From: Mesostigma viride
Lineage: Eukaryota > Streptophyta > Mesostigmatophyceae > Mesostigmatales > Mesostigmataceae
Length of the DNA: 64,000 nucleotides
NCBI GenBank assembly: GCA_009746045.1
Contig: RPFO01001524.1
Location: 2,501-66,500 of the forward strand
Direction: 5' to 3'
Position 1 is the first letter of the stretch. Each line of letters opens with the position of its first letter. Below, piece by piece: positions 1 to 9,723 of the stretch. The translations under genes were made by a program, and so were the position numbers. The notes beneath the pieces were generated by a model. It was given only the letters and a program-made list of their open reading frames with translations. It was not told the DNA's origin and ran no database searches.

Positions 1-2463
1 CGGTAGGCAGAGCTGGTGGGGACGGGGACAGTGGGATGGAGGTGGATGCCCCAAATGACAGCAGCTTTGGGGGTGAGTTGGGTAGCATTGCCACCATGCG
101 TGCTGACTCAGCCCCCTCCCAAGCAACAGCAAGCAACAGCTCGTCTACAGTCGACCCGCCTCCATCTCAGGCGCTTCCTGCCCCAAGCATGGCGGGCGAG
201 GGGCCTGGGATTGACCCCCCGCGGGCATCGCTGGCAGACGCAGACGCAGGTGCAGCAACGCCAGATGCAGATGCAGGAGGTGGCAGGGAGGAGGTTCTGC
301 CTCCCGCCACACTAGCGGCGGCTGCTGCGGTGTTGGAGGAATGCCGGGCGGTGTTCTCGCAGGGTGGGTTGTTGACGGGTCCGGATGGGCTGCCGCTGGC
401 GCTGGAGCCTCGGCTGTGTGGCTTGGGCTCATTCGGCAACCAGGTACCTTGCACGTGTTTTGTATGGGTTTACTTGCTTGGGTTGCTCACTTGTTTTTTG
501 TATTAGTGTGGGTTGGCTCGTCGTAGTATTTCATAGTCGTATTTCTTGTTCGAGCATGTCCTAAGTGTCATGTTTGACATGTCTCGGTAGTGACCTGGCG
601 CTTGATAGAGGCGTCTTTCTTTTCTTCCCCGTTGTTAGGATCATCCTGTCTTAGGCATTCAATCGGTGTCCGTCGCAACCCGGTCTCTGATTCCAATAGT
701 GCAGGCTGGTGTGCTACATTGTTCTCCCACCACCACTCAAGCGACCATGGGAGGCTGAATGGGTTTCTATGAACTTTTTGAAATGCTGGCCATGCAATCA
801 GGGCGAGGTGGCGAGGTAAAGGACTCTCGGCCACCTGCATGGATCTTTTGCTCATTCATCTGGGGTCGGTTGTTTGCGAGGCTTCCTGCTCATATTCCTG
901 GAGTCACTCCCCCCAATTGTTACTATTTTTTCCCGTTGAAGTTGATCCGTCAGAAACTCTTAGCAGTAGGAACCACTCCCCTCTCTCGTGTGCTTGATGG
1001 TATGGCGTGGGCTATTCCTCCTTCATTATGTCGAACACCTCCTTTTAACGTAAAGGAGAGGAACCCCCTGAACCTTCTTGTCGACTCGTCTGCCACCGCC
1101 AGGTGCTCTTCCTCACCCTGGAGGACGGCGCCGCCAAGGACCGCATCTGCGAGATGGCATCGCTGGCACGCGCGCACTTCAAAGCGCGCGGCATCACACG
1201 TGAGGACGAGGAGGAGGACGAGTTCAAGCCGCACATCACGGTGGCCAAGTTGTCCAAGATGAAACCGTGGCAGCGCAAGAAGCAGAAGCTGGCATTCCCG
1301 CAGGTGGGTGCGCTACATACCCATTAGCTGCTTATATAAGCGCTCGCATGCTACAGCTAGTTGAGCAAGCGGGCGTTCCCTCACGTGGGCACCCATAAAT
1401 AGTTGCAGCTGGCGTTCCTACACGTGGGCACCCATAAATAGTTGCAGCTGGCGTTCCTACACGTGGGCACCCATCACTTGTTGCAGCTGGTGTTTCCCAT
1501 GTGGGCACCCTTGCAAGACATCCCTGGTTGGAATCATAGACCTGAACCCACGGGACACGGGTGGGCACCCATTGGTTATCGGAAGCCCACCTTCTTGCAC
1601 GTGGGCACCCATCGCTACTTGGTAATCATATTTGTTGATCATTTGGTTCCAGCCCGCTTTCTCGAGAGTGGGCACCCAATAGTTTGTTGGTAGCGTTTCA
1701 TAGATGTATTCCTGATAGCGGTTGGCAGTGTAGCTGTTTCATTTACTTGGAGCTACATGATTAGTAGTATGACCTTAGAAAACCCTCAACCCTCAACCCT
1801 AAACAGGAATATATATATATATGTTTTCTTCAGGGTTCTTCTTCTTTTCCGGGTTTCCTTATGTTGCTTGCCCCTCTCACCTCCGTAACTTCTCATTCTC
1901 AATGAATATCTATCTATATATATATGACCTTAGCGAGGTTTGGAGTTACCCTCATGATTCATAGCGTGGGTTAATCATGGATTCGAAACCTGAAGATGAT
2001 GGGCAGCGCCACGTGAGAACATGCATGGTGTCAACGTGCATGAGCGTGCACTGGGCACGTGTTAGTGAGTGTTTCGGAATGCTTCCTTGTCTCTCCTGGC
2101 CCCGGCCCTCCCCCATCCCTTCCCCGATGCAAGACATGGTAGCTAACTGTTCTTTTAGCTGTGCCGTACTTCTGTTTATTATGGTCGCTTCTCTGACACT
2201 TTTTCCTGCAGGATCTACTGGACCACTTTTTCCTGCAGGATCGAGACTGGTGATATGAACAAGGCCGTTGTTGCTTTCGCATATCGCCAAACTTTTCGTT
2301 GCCTCACATGTCTTTCTTGCAGGATCTGCTGGACCCCGCTACCCCGGATGCGGGCAGCGTCCCGGTGGCCTACCTGGACCTGTGCAGCATGGTCGCGCCC
2401 AAGCAAGTGGACGGCTACTACAAAGTTCTGGCGTCCGTGCCATTGCTGCCTGTCATTAACTGA
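1..2463 (+). CDS. AKAP7/LigT-like 2H phosphoesterase domain protein, 5' partial, 3 exons
   Basis: Three exons are visible: 1-443 (open to the window edge; an ATG lies at 36), 1103-1303 and 2323-2463 (stop TGA 2461-2463). All junctions are GT-AG and phase 0. Exon 1 ends with GLGSFGNQ, exon 2 holds the second 2H motif as FKPHITVAKLSK, and exon 3 has AYLDLCSMVAPKQVDGYY. These match the 2'-5' RNA ligase-like (LigT) domain of AKAP7 and its plant relatives, which belong to the 2H phosphoesterase superfamily (cyclic phosphate or 2'-5' phosphodiester chemistry). The first H-x-T motif is not in the visible part and should lie upstream. Residues 1-100 of the visible part are low-complexity (Ser/Pro/Ala/Asp). 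The family usually has about 200-300 residues. The substrate in algae is unknown. Intron 1 (444-1102) has no notable feature; intron 2 carries a minisatellite. Confidence 0.8.
1369..1680 (+). repeat. 39-bp minisatellite built on GTGGGCACCC, in intron 2
   Basis: GTGGGCACCC starts at 1385, 1424, 1463 and 1501 (period 38-39), with looser copies at 1561, 1601 and 1669. The units contain CTGGCGTTCCTACACGTGGG, which resembles the end of exon 2 plus its splice donor (CTGGCATTCCCGCAGGTGGG at 1290-1309). The array therefore looks derived from the exon 2 boundary. Confidence 0.85.
2204..2247 (+). repeat. Two decoy copies of the exon 3 acceptor
   Basis: TTTCCTGCAGGATCTACTGG and TTTCCTGCAGGATCGAGACTGG lie 75-110 bp upstream of the real acceptor, which reads TTCTTGCAGGATCTGCTGG (2312-2330). 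Both decoys keep the pyrimidine tract, the CAG and the first exon bases. Confidence 0.8.
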
Positions 2464-2579
2464 TGTCTGGACTCCTGCCCGTTGTTGGGGTGCGACCTTC
2501 CCAAACACAGTTTCTTCAAGCCGGTCCCACATCAGTGTGCCGTTCATTCATTCCAATTCATTACAATTCATTGAAATCC

Positions 2580-2840
2580 ATTCAAATTCATTCGGTCGGT
2601 CGGTCGGTCGGTCGGTCGGTCGGTCGGTCGGTCGGTCGGTCGGTCGGTCGGTCGGTCGGTCGGTCGGTCGGTCGGTCGGTCGGTCGGTCGGTCGGTCGGT
2701 CGGTCGGTCGGTCGGTCGGTCGGTCGGTCGGTCGGTCGGTCGGTCGGTCGGTCGGTCGGTCGGTCGGTCGGTCGGTCGGTCGGTCGGTCGGTCGGTCGGT
2801 CGGTCGGTCGGTCGGTCGGTCGGTCGGTCGGTCAGTCGGT
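2580..2840 (+). repeat. (CGGT)n tetranucleotide array
   Basis: A nearly perfect CGGT array of about 60 copies starts from a degenerate ATTC-type stretch (2545-2592). It begins about 120 bp after the stop codon of the AKAP7-like gene. Long frames across it (Arg-Ser-Val-Gly repeats) are artefacts. Confidence 0.98.
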
Positions 2841-2865
2841 CGGTCGGTTGGTCGAGGTCAGTCGG

Positions 2866-3345
2866 TGCGTTCGTTCGTTCGTTCGTTCGTTCGTTCGTTC
2901 GTTCGTTCGTTCGTTCGTTCGTTCGTTCGTTCGTTCGTTCGTTCGTTCGTTCGTTCGTTCGTTCGTTCGTTCGTTCGTTCGTTCGTTCGTTCGTTCGTTC
3001 GTTCGTTCGTTCGTTCGTTCGTTCGTTCGTTCGTTCGTTCGTTCGTTCGTTCGTTCGTTCGTTCGTTCGTTCGTTCGTTCGTTCGTTCGTTCGTTCGTTC
3101 GTTCGTTCGTTCGTTCGTTCCTTCGTTCCTTCGTTCCTTCGTTCGTTCGTTCGTTCGTTCGTTCGTTCGTTCGTTCGTTCGTTCGTTCGTTCGTTCGTTC
3201 GTTCGTTCGTTCGTTCGTTCGTTCGTTCGTTCGTTCGTTCGTTCGTTCGTTCGTTCGTTCGTTCGTTCGTTCGTTCGTTCGTTCGTTCGTTCGTTCGTTC
3301 GTTCGTTCGTTCGTTCGTTCGTTCGTTCGTTCGTTCGTTTGTTCA
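2866..3345 (+). repeat. (CGTT)n tetranucleotide array
   Basis: About 118 copies of CGTT, with a few CTTC variants at 3118-3140. It follows the CGGT array after a 25-bp interface; the two units differ by one base. Reading frames across it are artefacts. Confidence 0.98.
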
Positions 3346-3493
3346 TGCTCACGCCTCTGTTGGGAGTGTCACGGGATGCACACACTTTGAGAAGGTGTCT
3401 TTCATCCCCGATTGCAGCTGTGGCATGCATGCCTCTGGCATGAAGGAGAAAGGAGGTCTCTGCTCTTTCTTCCTGTTGTGCACATACAGGGAT

Positions 3494-3592
3494 TGAAAGC
3501 ACTTTGGTGCTCCGTGACTCCCCAACGGGAGCACGAGTTTAATAAATTATCAATTAATTAACTAATTAATCCCTGATTGATTAAATAATTCC
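3494..3592 (+). mobile_element. LINE 3' end fragment, hairpin family C, plus orientation
   Basis: GTGCTCC at 3507-3513 and GGAGCAC at 3528-3534 form a 7-bp stem closing a loop with GTGACTCCCCAAC. A degenerate AATTAATT tail follows. This is the reverse orientation of the 3' ends at 5695, 6030 and 26433. Confidence 0.7.
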
Positions 3593-3900
3593 CTGGTTGA
3601 TGCACAGCAAGAAGCCCCGGGCCTGCATGGGACCGCGCTTCTCTGATTCCCAGTTTGAAAGGCAGGCCACAGGTTCATTGCATGGGAGAGTCTAGCAACT
3701 ATTGTGGATGCAATGAAGCGTACGCTTCATAGGCAAAAGCATAGCAGATCAATGCTGCCAGCTAGTATATAGGGCTGCCCCATCGCCGGACCATGGGCCC
3801 ACGGTCCAGAGGCCACAGTGATGCATGCACAACTCGATCGCGTTTAGAAGTGCCCCGGTTTGGGAGAAGACAAATTAAGGCCTCGAGCGCTCCCAGTTAA
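3593..3900. other. Unassigned intergenic sequence
   Basis: No coding region, RNA gene or repeat was recognised here. It lies between two LINE 3' end fragments and may be eroded transposon sequence. Confidence 0.5.
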
Positions 3901-3919
3901 TGTGAGCGTGCTATGGAGC

Positions 3920-4035
3920 CGCATATAATTAATTTATTGATTTTATCCCATATCCACCCCACTGAGGACTTATGCTCACGTGACGCAGTCTACGTGTAGT
4001 TAAGTAACATGATAAGTAACTGATGAGTAAGTAAG
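3920..4035 (+). mobile_element. LINE 3' end fragment, hairpin family B, plus orientation
   Basis: CCACTGAGGACTTATGCTCA is followed by the CACGTGAC-GCA-GTC hairpin at 3977-3996 (eroded on its right arm) and a TAAG/TAAC-type tail. The same sequence ends the LINE at 54238-55775. Confidence 0.65.
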
Positions 4036-4281
4036 TACGTGCCCGTGAACATGCACTGAAGCCGGCATGCCACGGAGTACCCGATATGATCAATGTATAT
4101 TTTCTACGCGGATACTTCACTCGCGAGCGCTTATCGAGAAGGCAAGTGGCGCGACTCACTCGTGCCCAGGTCTGGAGTCGCAGATAGCGATTCCGCGTCA
4201 TCCGGACTATCGATCAAGATCTTGATCGTACGACTGTATGCTCGGCCATGATGACGGGTGTGGGGGTAGCTAGGTTGCATG

Positions 4282-5552
4282 CTAACCCCCGATATAGCCC
4301 GTGAGAATATAAAGGCAGACTGTGGAAGGCATGCACCACCCCACCATTCCCCCTTCATGCACCACGGGGTGTGGCAAGGTTGTGTCCTGTCCCCATACCT
4401 GTTCATTATTGTCGTGGATCACGCCATGCGCCGGGCATGTGCGCGCTTTACTGCTCTTAAGGGGTTCGAGCCAGGCTTGGGCATCCTTAACGAGAGCGCG
4501 CACGGCGGGGTTAAACCTGGCTACCGCCTGGCCGACCTGATTTATGCGGATGACACCACCCTCATCGCGCGCCCCGAGCGTGCATTCAGACCTGGCTGGA
4601 CTGTCTGGGCCCTGGAGGCGAGGGTGGTGGGGTTGGAGATTAGTGTCAAAACTGAGGCGATGGTGATTGGGGCCTCCAGTACACCACCGCTGCCGCGCCT
4701 GCTCGACGGGACGGCGGTCCCGTTCCGCGATCGCTTCAAACTGTTGGGGAGTTGGCTCCCTGACACTGCAGACGATGTGGACACCCGCATCGGCCTGGCC
4801 TGGGCCAGGCGCTCCGGCCGTTCGCTGAACACCTACTGGCGCTCGAAGGGCCTGGGCGAGCACCGCAAGCGCATGCTCTTCAATTAGGTCCTCGTCCTCA
4901 CGGTGCTCACGTATGGCGCCGAGGCGTGGACACTCACACCCACACTGGCAGCTAAGCTCAACGGCACGGTTTACACTGAGGATGCTCCGACAGGTAGGGT
5001 TTTCCAAGCGCCCGTCATTAGAGTCTTTGTATCATGGTATGCCTCGTATTTCGGACGAGATTAGGCAGCGTAGGATAGCATTTGTGGGACACCTTGCCCG
5101 CACCAGCCAGGTCGACACCGCCCTTGGTCTGGCCGGCCCCCAGCGGCTTGGCCAGCCAGGGCGGCACATTCTGACCTGGCCTGGCCCCAAGCTAGGCATT
5201 CCCAAAAGGGTAGGGAAACCTGTCACGAACTACACCCAGATGTTGCTGGACGACCTAGTGGTCCCAGCCCAGTTTGAACACCGCATCCACTCTCTCTGTC
5301 CTAGCTCTTGTATAGCCATGATGATCTTCCTCCCTCACAGGCATGCTCCCCCCTTACCCGGGCATAGCGTGATAGACCATGAGGGTGCAGGTGCCCTGGT
5401 GCACCTAGAGCAGGGGTAGCTTACATTCCCACCCTTGCATGAAGTCGCCTAGAATGTATTAAAAGCCATATGCCCCTTCTCAGGGCTATGTGCTACATCT
5501 ACTCCCAACGGAGTGATGTTGATAATTAATAATTAATTAATCCACTCTCTCT
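4282..5552 (+). pseudogene. Decayed LINE reverse transcriptase with 3' end family A
   Basis: The frame 4279-4887 encodes a non-LTR reverse transcriptase core: GVWQGCVLSPYLF (palm entry) and the catalytic box LIYADDTTLI (about residues 87-96). The conserved FKLLGSWLPD block follows. A TAG at 4885-4887 and a frame change near 4968 break it. Beyond them the post-RT region continues as VLTYGAEAW, LRMLRQVGFS, RIAFVGHLARTSQVDT and LLDDLVVPAQ. The 3' end has a short ACTCC-CAAC-GGAGT hairpin (5501-5513) and a TAATTAAT tail (5520-5552). The element is 5'-truncated: no endonuclease or ORF1 is present. It sits immediately upstream of the orphan exon at 5576. Confidence 0.85.
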
Positions 5553-5575
5553 CCCTTCTTTGGACTGCCATGCAG

Positions 5576-5671
5576 AACAAGACGCGGTGGCAGCAGATTG
5601 TCAAGGCTCACACGCCAGACCCTGTGGGCAAGCCACCTCCCCCCAAGAGGAGGAGGCGTTTTGATGAGTAG
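5576..5671 (+). CDS. Orphan terminal exon, Lys/Arg-rich C-terminus
   Basis: A good pyrimidine tract and TGCAG acceptor (5571-5575) precede an open 96-nt exon that starts NKTRWQQIVKAHTPDPVGK and ends KRRRRFDE before TAG (5669-5671). The basic run looks like a nuclear localisation signal. No upstream partner exon was recognised. The nearest upstream gene on this strand, the AKAP7-like gene, has its own stop at 2463, but this could be an alternative last exon of that gene. Both sides are packed with LINE insertions: one tail ends 24 bp upstream and another begins 24 bp downstream. The protein family is not recognised. Confidence 0.45.
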   Translation, partial: NKTRWQQIVKAHTPDPVGKPPPPKRRRRFDE

Positions 5672-5694
5672 TGTAGTGAGGCTTTTTCTAGACT

Positions 5695-6029
5695 AGATTA
5701 ATTAATTAATTAATTAGACTCGTGCTCCCGTTGGGGAGTCACGGAGCATTAACCCCGATGGATGGATGGGTGGGTGCAAATGAGTCCTACCGGTCTAGTC
5801 TATCTACTACATCGGCTACATACTACATCTATCTAACAACATTCTAACGACAACATCTATCTAGGCAGCCGCATGCTGCCCTAGGGGGCTATCTGGCGTG
5901 CCTCCCACGAGATTGCACACGCGGGCGCTTCCCCACTGGGGGGGGCTCGTTAATTGTCCTCTATGACCTGGGCCCACTTGGCCTTGTCCATCATCTTCTT
6001 CCAAATCACGGAGAGGCCTAGGCCCCCCA
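5695..6029 (-). mobile_element. LINE 3' end, hairpin family C, minus orientation, copy 1
   Basis: Read on the minus strand this copy encodes the last LINE residues (MGGLGLSVIWKKMMDKAKW), then a 3' UTR, the hairpin with GGGAGTC..GACTC-type bases (5717-5748 on plus) and a TAAT tail (5695-5716). It is 5'-truncated exactly where the tail of copy 2 starts. Confidence 0.8.
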
Positions 6030-6805
6030 TTAATTAAATAATTAATTAGACTCGTGCTCCCGTTGGGGAGTCACGGAGCATTAACCCCGATGGATGGATG
6101 GATGGGTGCAAACATTCCTACCGGTCTAATCTATCTACATCGGCTACATACTACATCTATCTAACAACATTCTAACTACAACATCTATCTAGGCAGCCGC
6201 ACGCTGCCCTAGGGGGAGCTATCTAGCGTGCCTCCCGCGGGATTGCACACGCGGGCGCTTCCCCACTGGGGGGGGCTCGTTGTCCTCTATGACCTGGGCC
6301 CACTTGGCCTTGTCCATCATCTTCTTCCAAATCACGGAGAGGCCTAGGCCCCCCATGTCCTCTACTAGCTGTTCTTTGAAGGTGCGGGCCTTGCGGCGTC
6401 TAACATCACTGCATGGGCCCAGCCCACGTCAGGAGGTGCTGGCCAGGCTGGGCTGGTCGCAGTCCTGCGGGCCGGGGGGCCACGTGAGGTGTCTACCTGG
6501 TTGGTGCGAGCTAGGTGCCCTACTAGCTGCAGGCGGCGTTGCTTAATGGTGCTGGTGATATAGGGCATGCCCTGGTACAGGTCCTCATTGCGGACATGAG
6601 CAGCATATCCTACTCTGAAAATGGAACGCAGCATGCTGGTGACCGCGCCGTCTAGCTTGCGGGCCAGGTCGGCGGTGAGGGTCCACGTCTCGGCGCCATA
6701 CGTGAGAACAGGAAGGACGAGGACCTTGAACAGGTCCTGTTTCTCGATCTTGCCCAGGGGCTTGCGCCACAGGGCCCGGTACTGGCGTAAAGCGTGCCAG
6801 GCGAG
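6030..6805 (-). pseudogene. LINE post-RT region and 3' end, family C, minus orientation, copy 2
   Basis: On the minus strand it reads KQDLFKVLVLPVLTYGAETW, LARKLDGAVTSMLRSIFRVG, NEDLYQGMPYITSTIKQRR and LQLVGHLARTNQVDTSRGPP, the block downstream of the RT core, followed by the same 3' UTR, hairpin and TAAT tail (6030-6049) as copy 1. The RT core is absent. The two copies look more than 90 percent identical over about 330 bp. Confidence 0.8.
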
Positions 6806-6865
6806 GGAGATGTGCTACATGATCTCCCAACGGAGGCATGTTATAATTTAATTTTAATTTAATTG
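6806..6865 (+). mobile_element. Short LINE 3' end fragment, family A type
   Basis: ATGTGCTACATGATCTCCCA is followed by ACGGAGG and an AATTTAATTTT tail. The order matches the family A ends at about 5488-5550 and 60008-60070. Confidence 0.55.
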
Positions 6866-6894
6866 AATCGGGGACTCTGGCCGTGACTCGCACA

Positions 6895-7137
6895 CGAATT
6901 CATGAATGAATGAATGAATGAATGAATGAATGAATGAATGAATGAATGAATGAATGAATGAATGAATGAATGAATGAATGAATGAATGAATGAATGAATG
7001 AATGAATGAATGAATGAATGAATGAATGAATGAATGAATGAATGAATGAATGAATGAATGAATGAATGAATGAATGAATGAATGAATGAATGAATGAATG
7101 AATGAATGAATGAATGAATGAATGAATGAATGAATGC
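6895..7137 (+). repeat. (AATG)n tetranucleotide array
   Basis: About 60 perfect AATG units. Minus-strand frames of Phe-Ile-His-Ser across it are artefacts. Confidence 0.98.
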
Positions 7138-7174
7138 AAAGAAGGTCAAGGTACAGGTGGCGAAGAGGAGGGGT

Positions 7175-7644
7175 ACACCCTCCGCATTGGAAGTTTGTTA
7201 TTATGGGTCAATTTTTGCCGTATTTGCATTACGAATAACCCTGGATGGTTTGTTGGGGAGCCAGTTAGAGTCCCGGGTTTTTATTATTTAATTAAAACCT
7301 TTTGTTTGTTTGTTTGTCCTACAGCCGTTCAAGGCACATGGGTACTTATTTAATTAATAAATTTCTTTTGTTTGTTTGGTAGATATCGTACACGCCGTCC
7401 CCAATTCGGCCGGCAATCCGGCCCGGCGGCCCCCCTTCGGCGGCCATAGGCTAGAGTCAGTGGAGGTCAGTGATACCCAGAGCCCACATGAGTTAATTAA
7501 TTAATTTTGTTTGTTTGTTTGTTGAGTCCAGTCCTCAGCCCCCGGAGTTAATTAATTAATTTTCTTTTGTTTTTTTTATGGTTTTCAGCCAGAACATTTT
7601 CCAGAAGCTAATTATTTAGTTAGAACTTCCAATGCGGGCGGTGT
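7175..7644. mobile_element. Non-autonomous DNA transposon, copy 1 (470 bp, internally deleted)
   Basis: Terminal inverted repeats: ACACCCTCCGCATTGGAAGT at the left, and the complement of ACACCGCCCGCATTGGAAGT at the right end. The interior has TTTGTTTGTTTG runs and no transposase. It lacks about 330 bp present in the copy at 11724-12502; the break lies near 7464. No clear target-site duplication is visible. Confidence 0.85.
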
Positions 7645-7997
7645 ACCTGGCCTCGACGCGAGATCTCGTAGCTGCCAGGAGTGTTCGGTTGTAAGCACCA
7701 CTGCTGCGATCGATTCTTTAGTAATATCAATCATGAATACTTTGCGTTAAGTCATCAAAACACTTGCAGGGAAAAAGATGAACTGCCAAACATCCGGTGT
7801 GGTGCCATTCTTCAACCGTGCTGAACCATTACATGACATGGTACCACGAAGATGGTCTTGATTGCATTGAACGTACACACGAGAAATTAATCAAGCTGCA
7901 TCCCCCTCTATCACATGACTGGACAATTATATGGGGATGGACAATCATATGAGGACATTACCCCTCACCCAGCCCCTCAGTATAGAAAACGTGAATC
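7645..7997. other. Unassigned sequence between transposon and LRR gene
   Basis: No gene or repeat was recognised. It is AT-richer than the LRR gene and probably contains the 3' UTR of that gene (minus strand, ending somewhere below 7998). Confidence 0.5.
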
Positions 7998-9723
7998 CTA
8001 CTTCAAATGCCACAACTCCTTGCACTCGCCCCACAACACCCTAACGCCCTCGTAGGAGATGCGGCACCCATTCACCCTCAACTCCTGCAACCGGGGGCAC
8101 CTCTTGGCCACCAGTGCCGCCGTGTCATCCGTGACTTGGCTACCAGACAAATCCAACACCCTCAGCTGTGGCCCTCGCGCCTCAATGAACCTTGAAATGA
8201 CCCCATCGACAGTGGATGCCCGACGCTCGGAACACCCGCAGCCGCGTGCACTGTTCCGCGATATCGCTCAACCCCCGCCGCGTCATAAGATGCGAAACTG
8301 AGACATCCAAAACCTCCAACTTCTTGCACCCGGCAGCGAGCACTGACAAGCCCCCGCCATCGCTGCGACACCCCGCCACGTCAAGCCACTGTAGCTCGGG
8401 GCAATTGGCAGCGATGGCCTTCAACACGTTGTCATCAAGCCTTGTCCTCCCGATGAGCAATTCCCGTAGCCGTGGGCACAACTCCGTCACAAAAGAAATG
8501 CTGGCGCCGGTAACCTGTGAGCACATTGCGACGGACAGGTGGCGCAACTGCCCACAACTCCTCGCCACCAAGCTAATGCTAGCATCCGTCACGCGACCAC
8601 ACCCAGCCATGTTTAGATACTCCAACCCCGCGCAGTGGCTCGCGACCACCGCCACGCCCACGTCGCTGACATCAGCGCCCGGCACGTTCAGCCGGCGCAG
8701 CCCCGTGCATTTTGCCGCCAGCGTGGAAATGCCGGCATCCGTCACCCTCTCACAATCCCTGCCCTCCAGCCTCTGAAGCCGCGGGCAATGTGCTGCCAAG
8801 CTCTCCAACATGGCATCGGAGACCGCGTGGACGCCTAGATGCTCCAGGAACAGGCAGTGTCGCGCCACCTTTCGGATGCTACTGCACGTCACCCCCTTAG
8901 GGAGCACCAACCGCCGCAGGTGGGCGCACCCGTGCGCGATCGCGGCAACACCATCATCCGTCACGGCGCTATAGTCCACGTCGAGCGCCTCCAATCGCGG
9001 GCAGAGGCAGGCGATCTCGACAAGCATGCTGTCGTCGCTCCTGCACGCGGTCATGCCCAGGCGGCGCAGCCGGGGGCAGGACATCGCGACCGCCCGGATG
9101 CCTGAAGCGTAGACAGGGCAACCGGACACATCGAGCGCGGTCAGATTCGGGCAGGACTCGGCCAGCGCGATCAAGCCGGCGTCGTTGACCCCTTCCCACC
9201 CGGCCACGTTCAGGTAGGTGAGGCGCGGGTAGCGTCGGGCCGCCTCCTGTGCGAGGCAAGAGTAACTTAAGGCGATGACCCCGGTCGTACCTGTGGGGGG
9301 TGCACACTCTCGGACCAGACTTCTCCACGGCCAGCTCAGCGCCCACCGCTCGCGCTGCACCCAGGGCTCCTCGTGGTCGCTGCGCGGTGCCAAGCTCAGA
9401 GTCGTCAGGTTGCGGCACCTGGCCATCAGCCAGAAGATGCTGGCCGTGTCAGGCTTGCAGCCCTCCCCCGCGATGTCCTCGCCGTAGAGCGCGGTCAGGC
9501 AGTGGAGCGAGTCGTCCACCGCCCGAAGCAAGGTCTTGGATATGCGGCGCAGCTGCACACGTTCGGGGATGGACAGGGCGCTCATCATCTGGGCGCCTAT
9601 GCCAGGGCCAGCCATGAGCCCCTCCAGGGTGAGCTCGTGGGATGCAGCCACGTTGGTGTCGGAGAGCTGCGCCGTTAATTTACACGCAGACTGCGCCATG
9701 GCCGTGTCTTTCCTTTTGCTCAC
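7998..9723 (-). CDS. F-box-like / leucine-rich-repeat (FBXL, AMN1-type) protein with frameshift
   Basis: A single-exon frame starts at 9723 (MSKRKDTAMAQSACK) and runs about 500 residues. Residues 48-76 (LSIPERVQLRRISKTLLRAV) resemble a degenerate F-box. From about residue 165 to the end there are cysteine-containing 26-residue LRRs of the type YLNMAGCGRVTDASISLVAR, typical of FBXL proteins, which select substrates for SCF ubiquitin ligases. The frame is lost in the GGG run at 8219-8221 (plus CCC) and stops at 8182. The next frame continues two more perfect repeats (LRVLDLSGSQVTDDTAALVA and LQELRVNGCRISYEGVRALW) to a TAG at 7998-8000. One surplus G explains the break, so it is either an assembly error or a recent mutation. 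The partner SKP1 surface and substrate are not predictable. The gene is intronless, unlike its neighbours. Confidence 0.85.

Noticed and set aside
2255-3502. Long frames of Arg-Ser-Val-Gly and Arg-Ser-Phe-Val repeats
   Set aside because: They are translations of tetranucleotide arrays, open in several frames on both strands; no splice sites or conserved ends support a protein.
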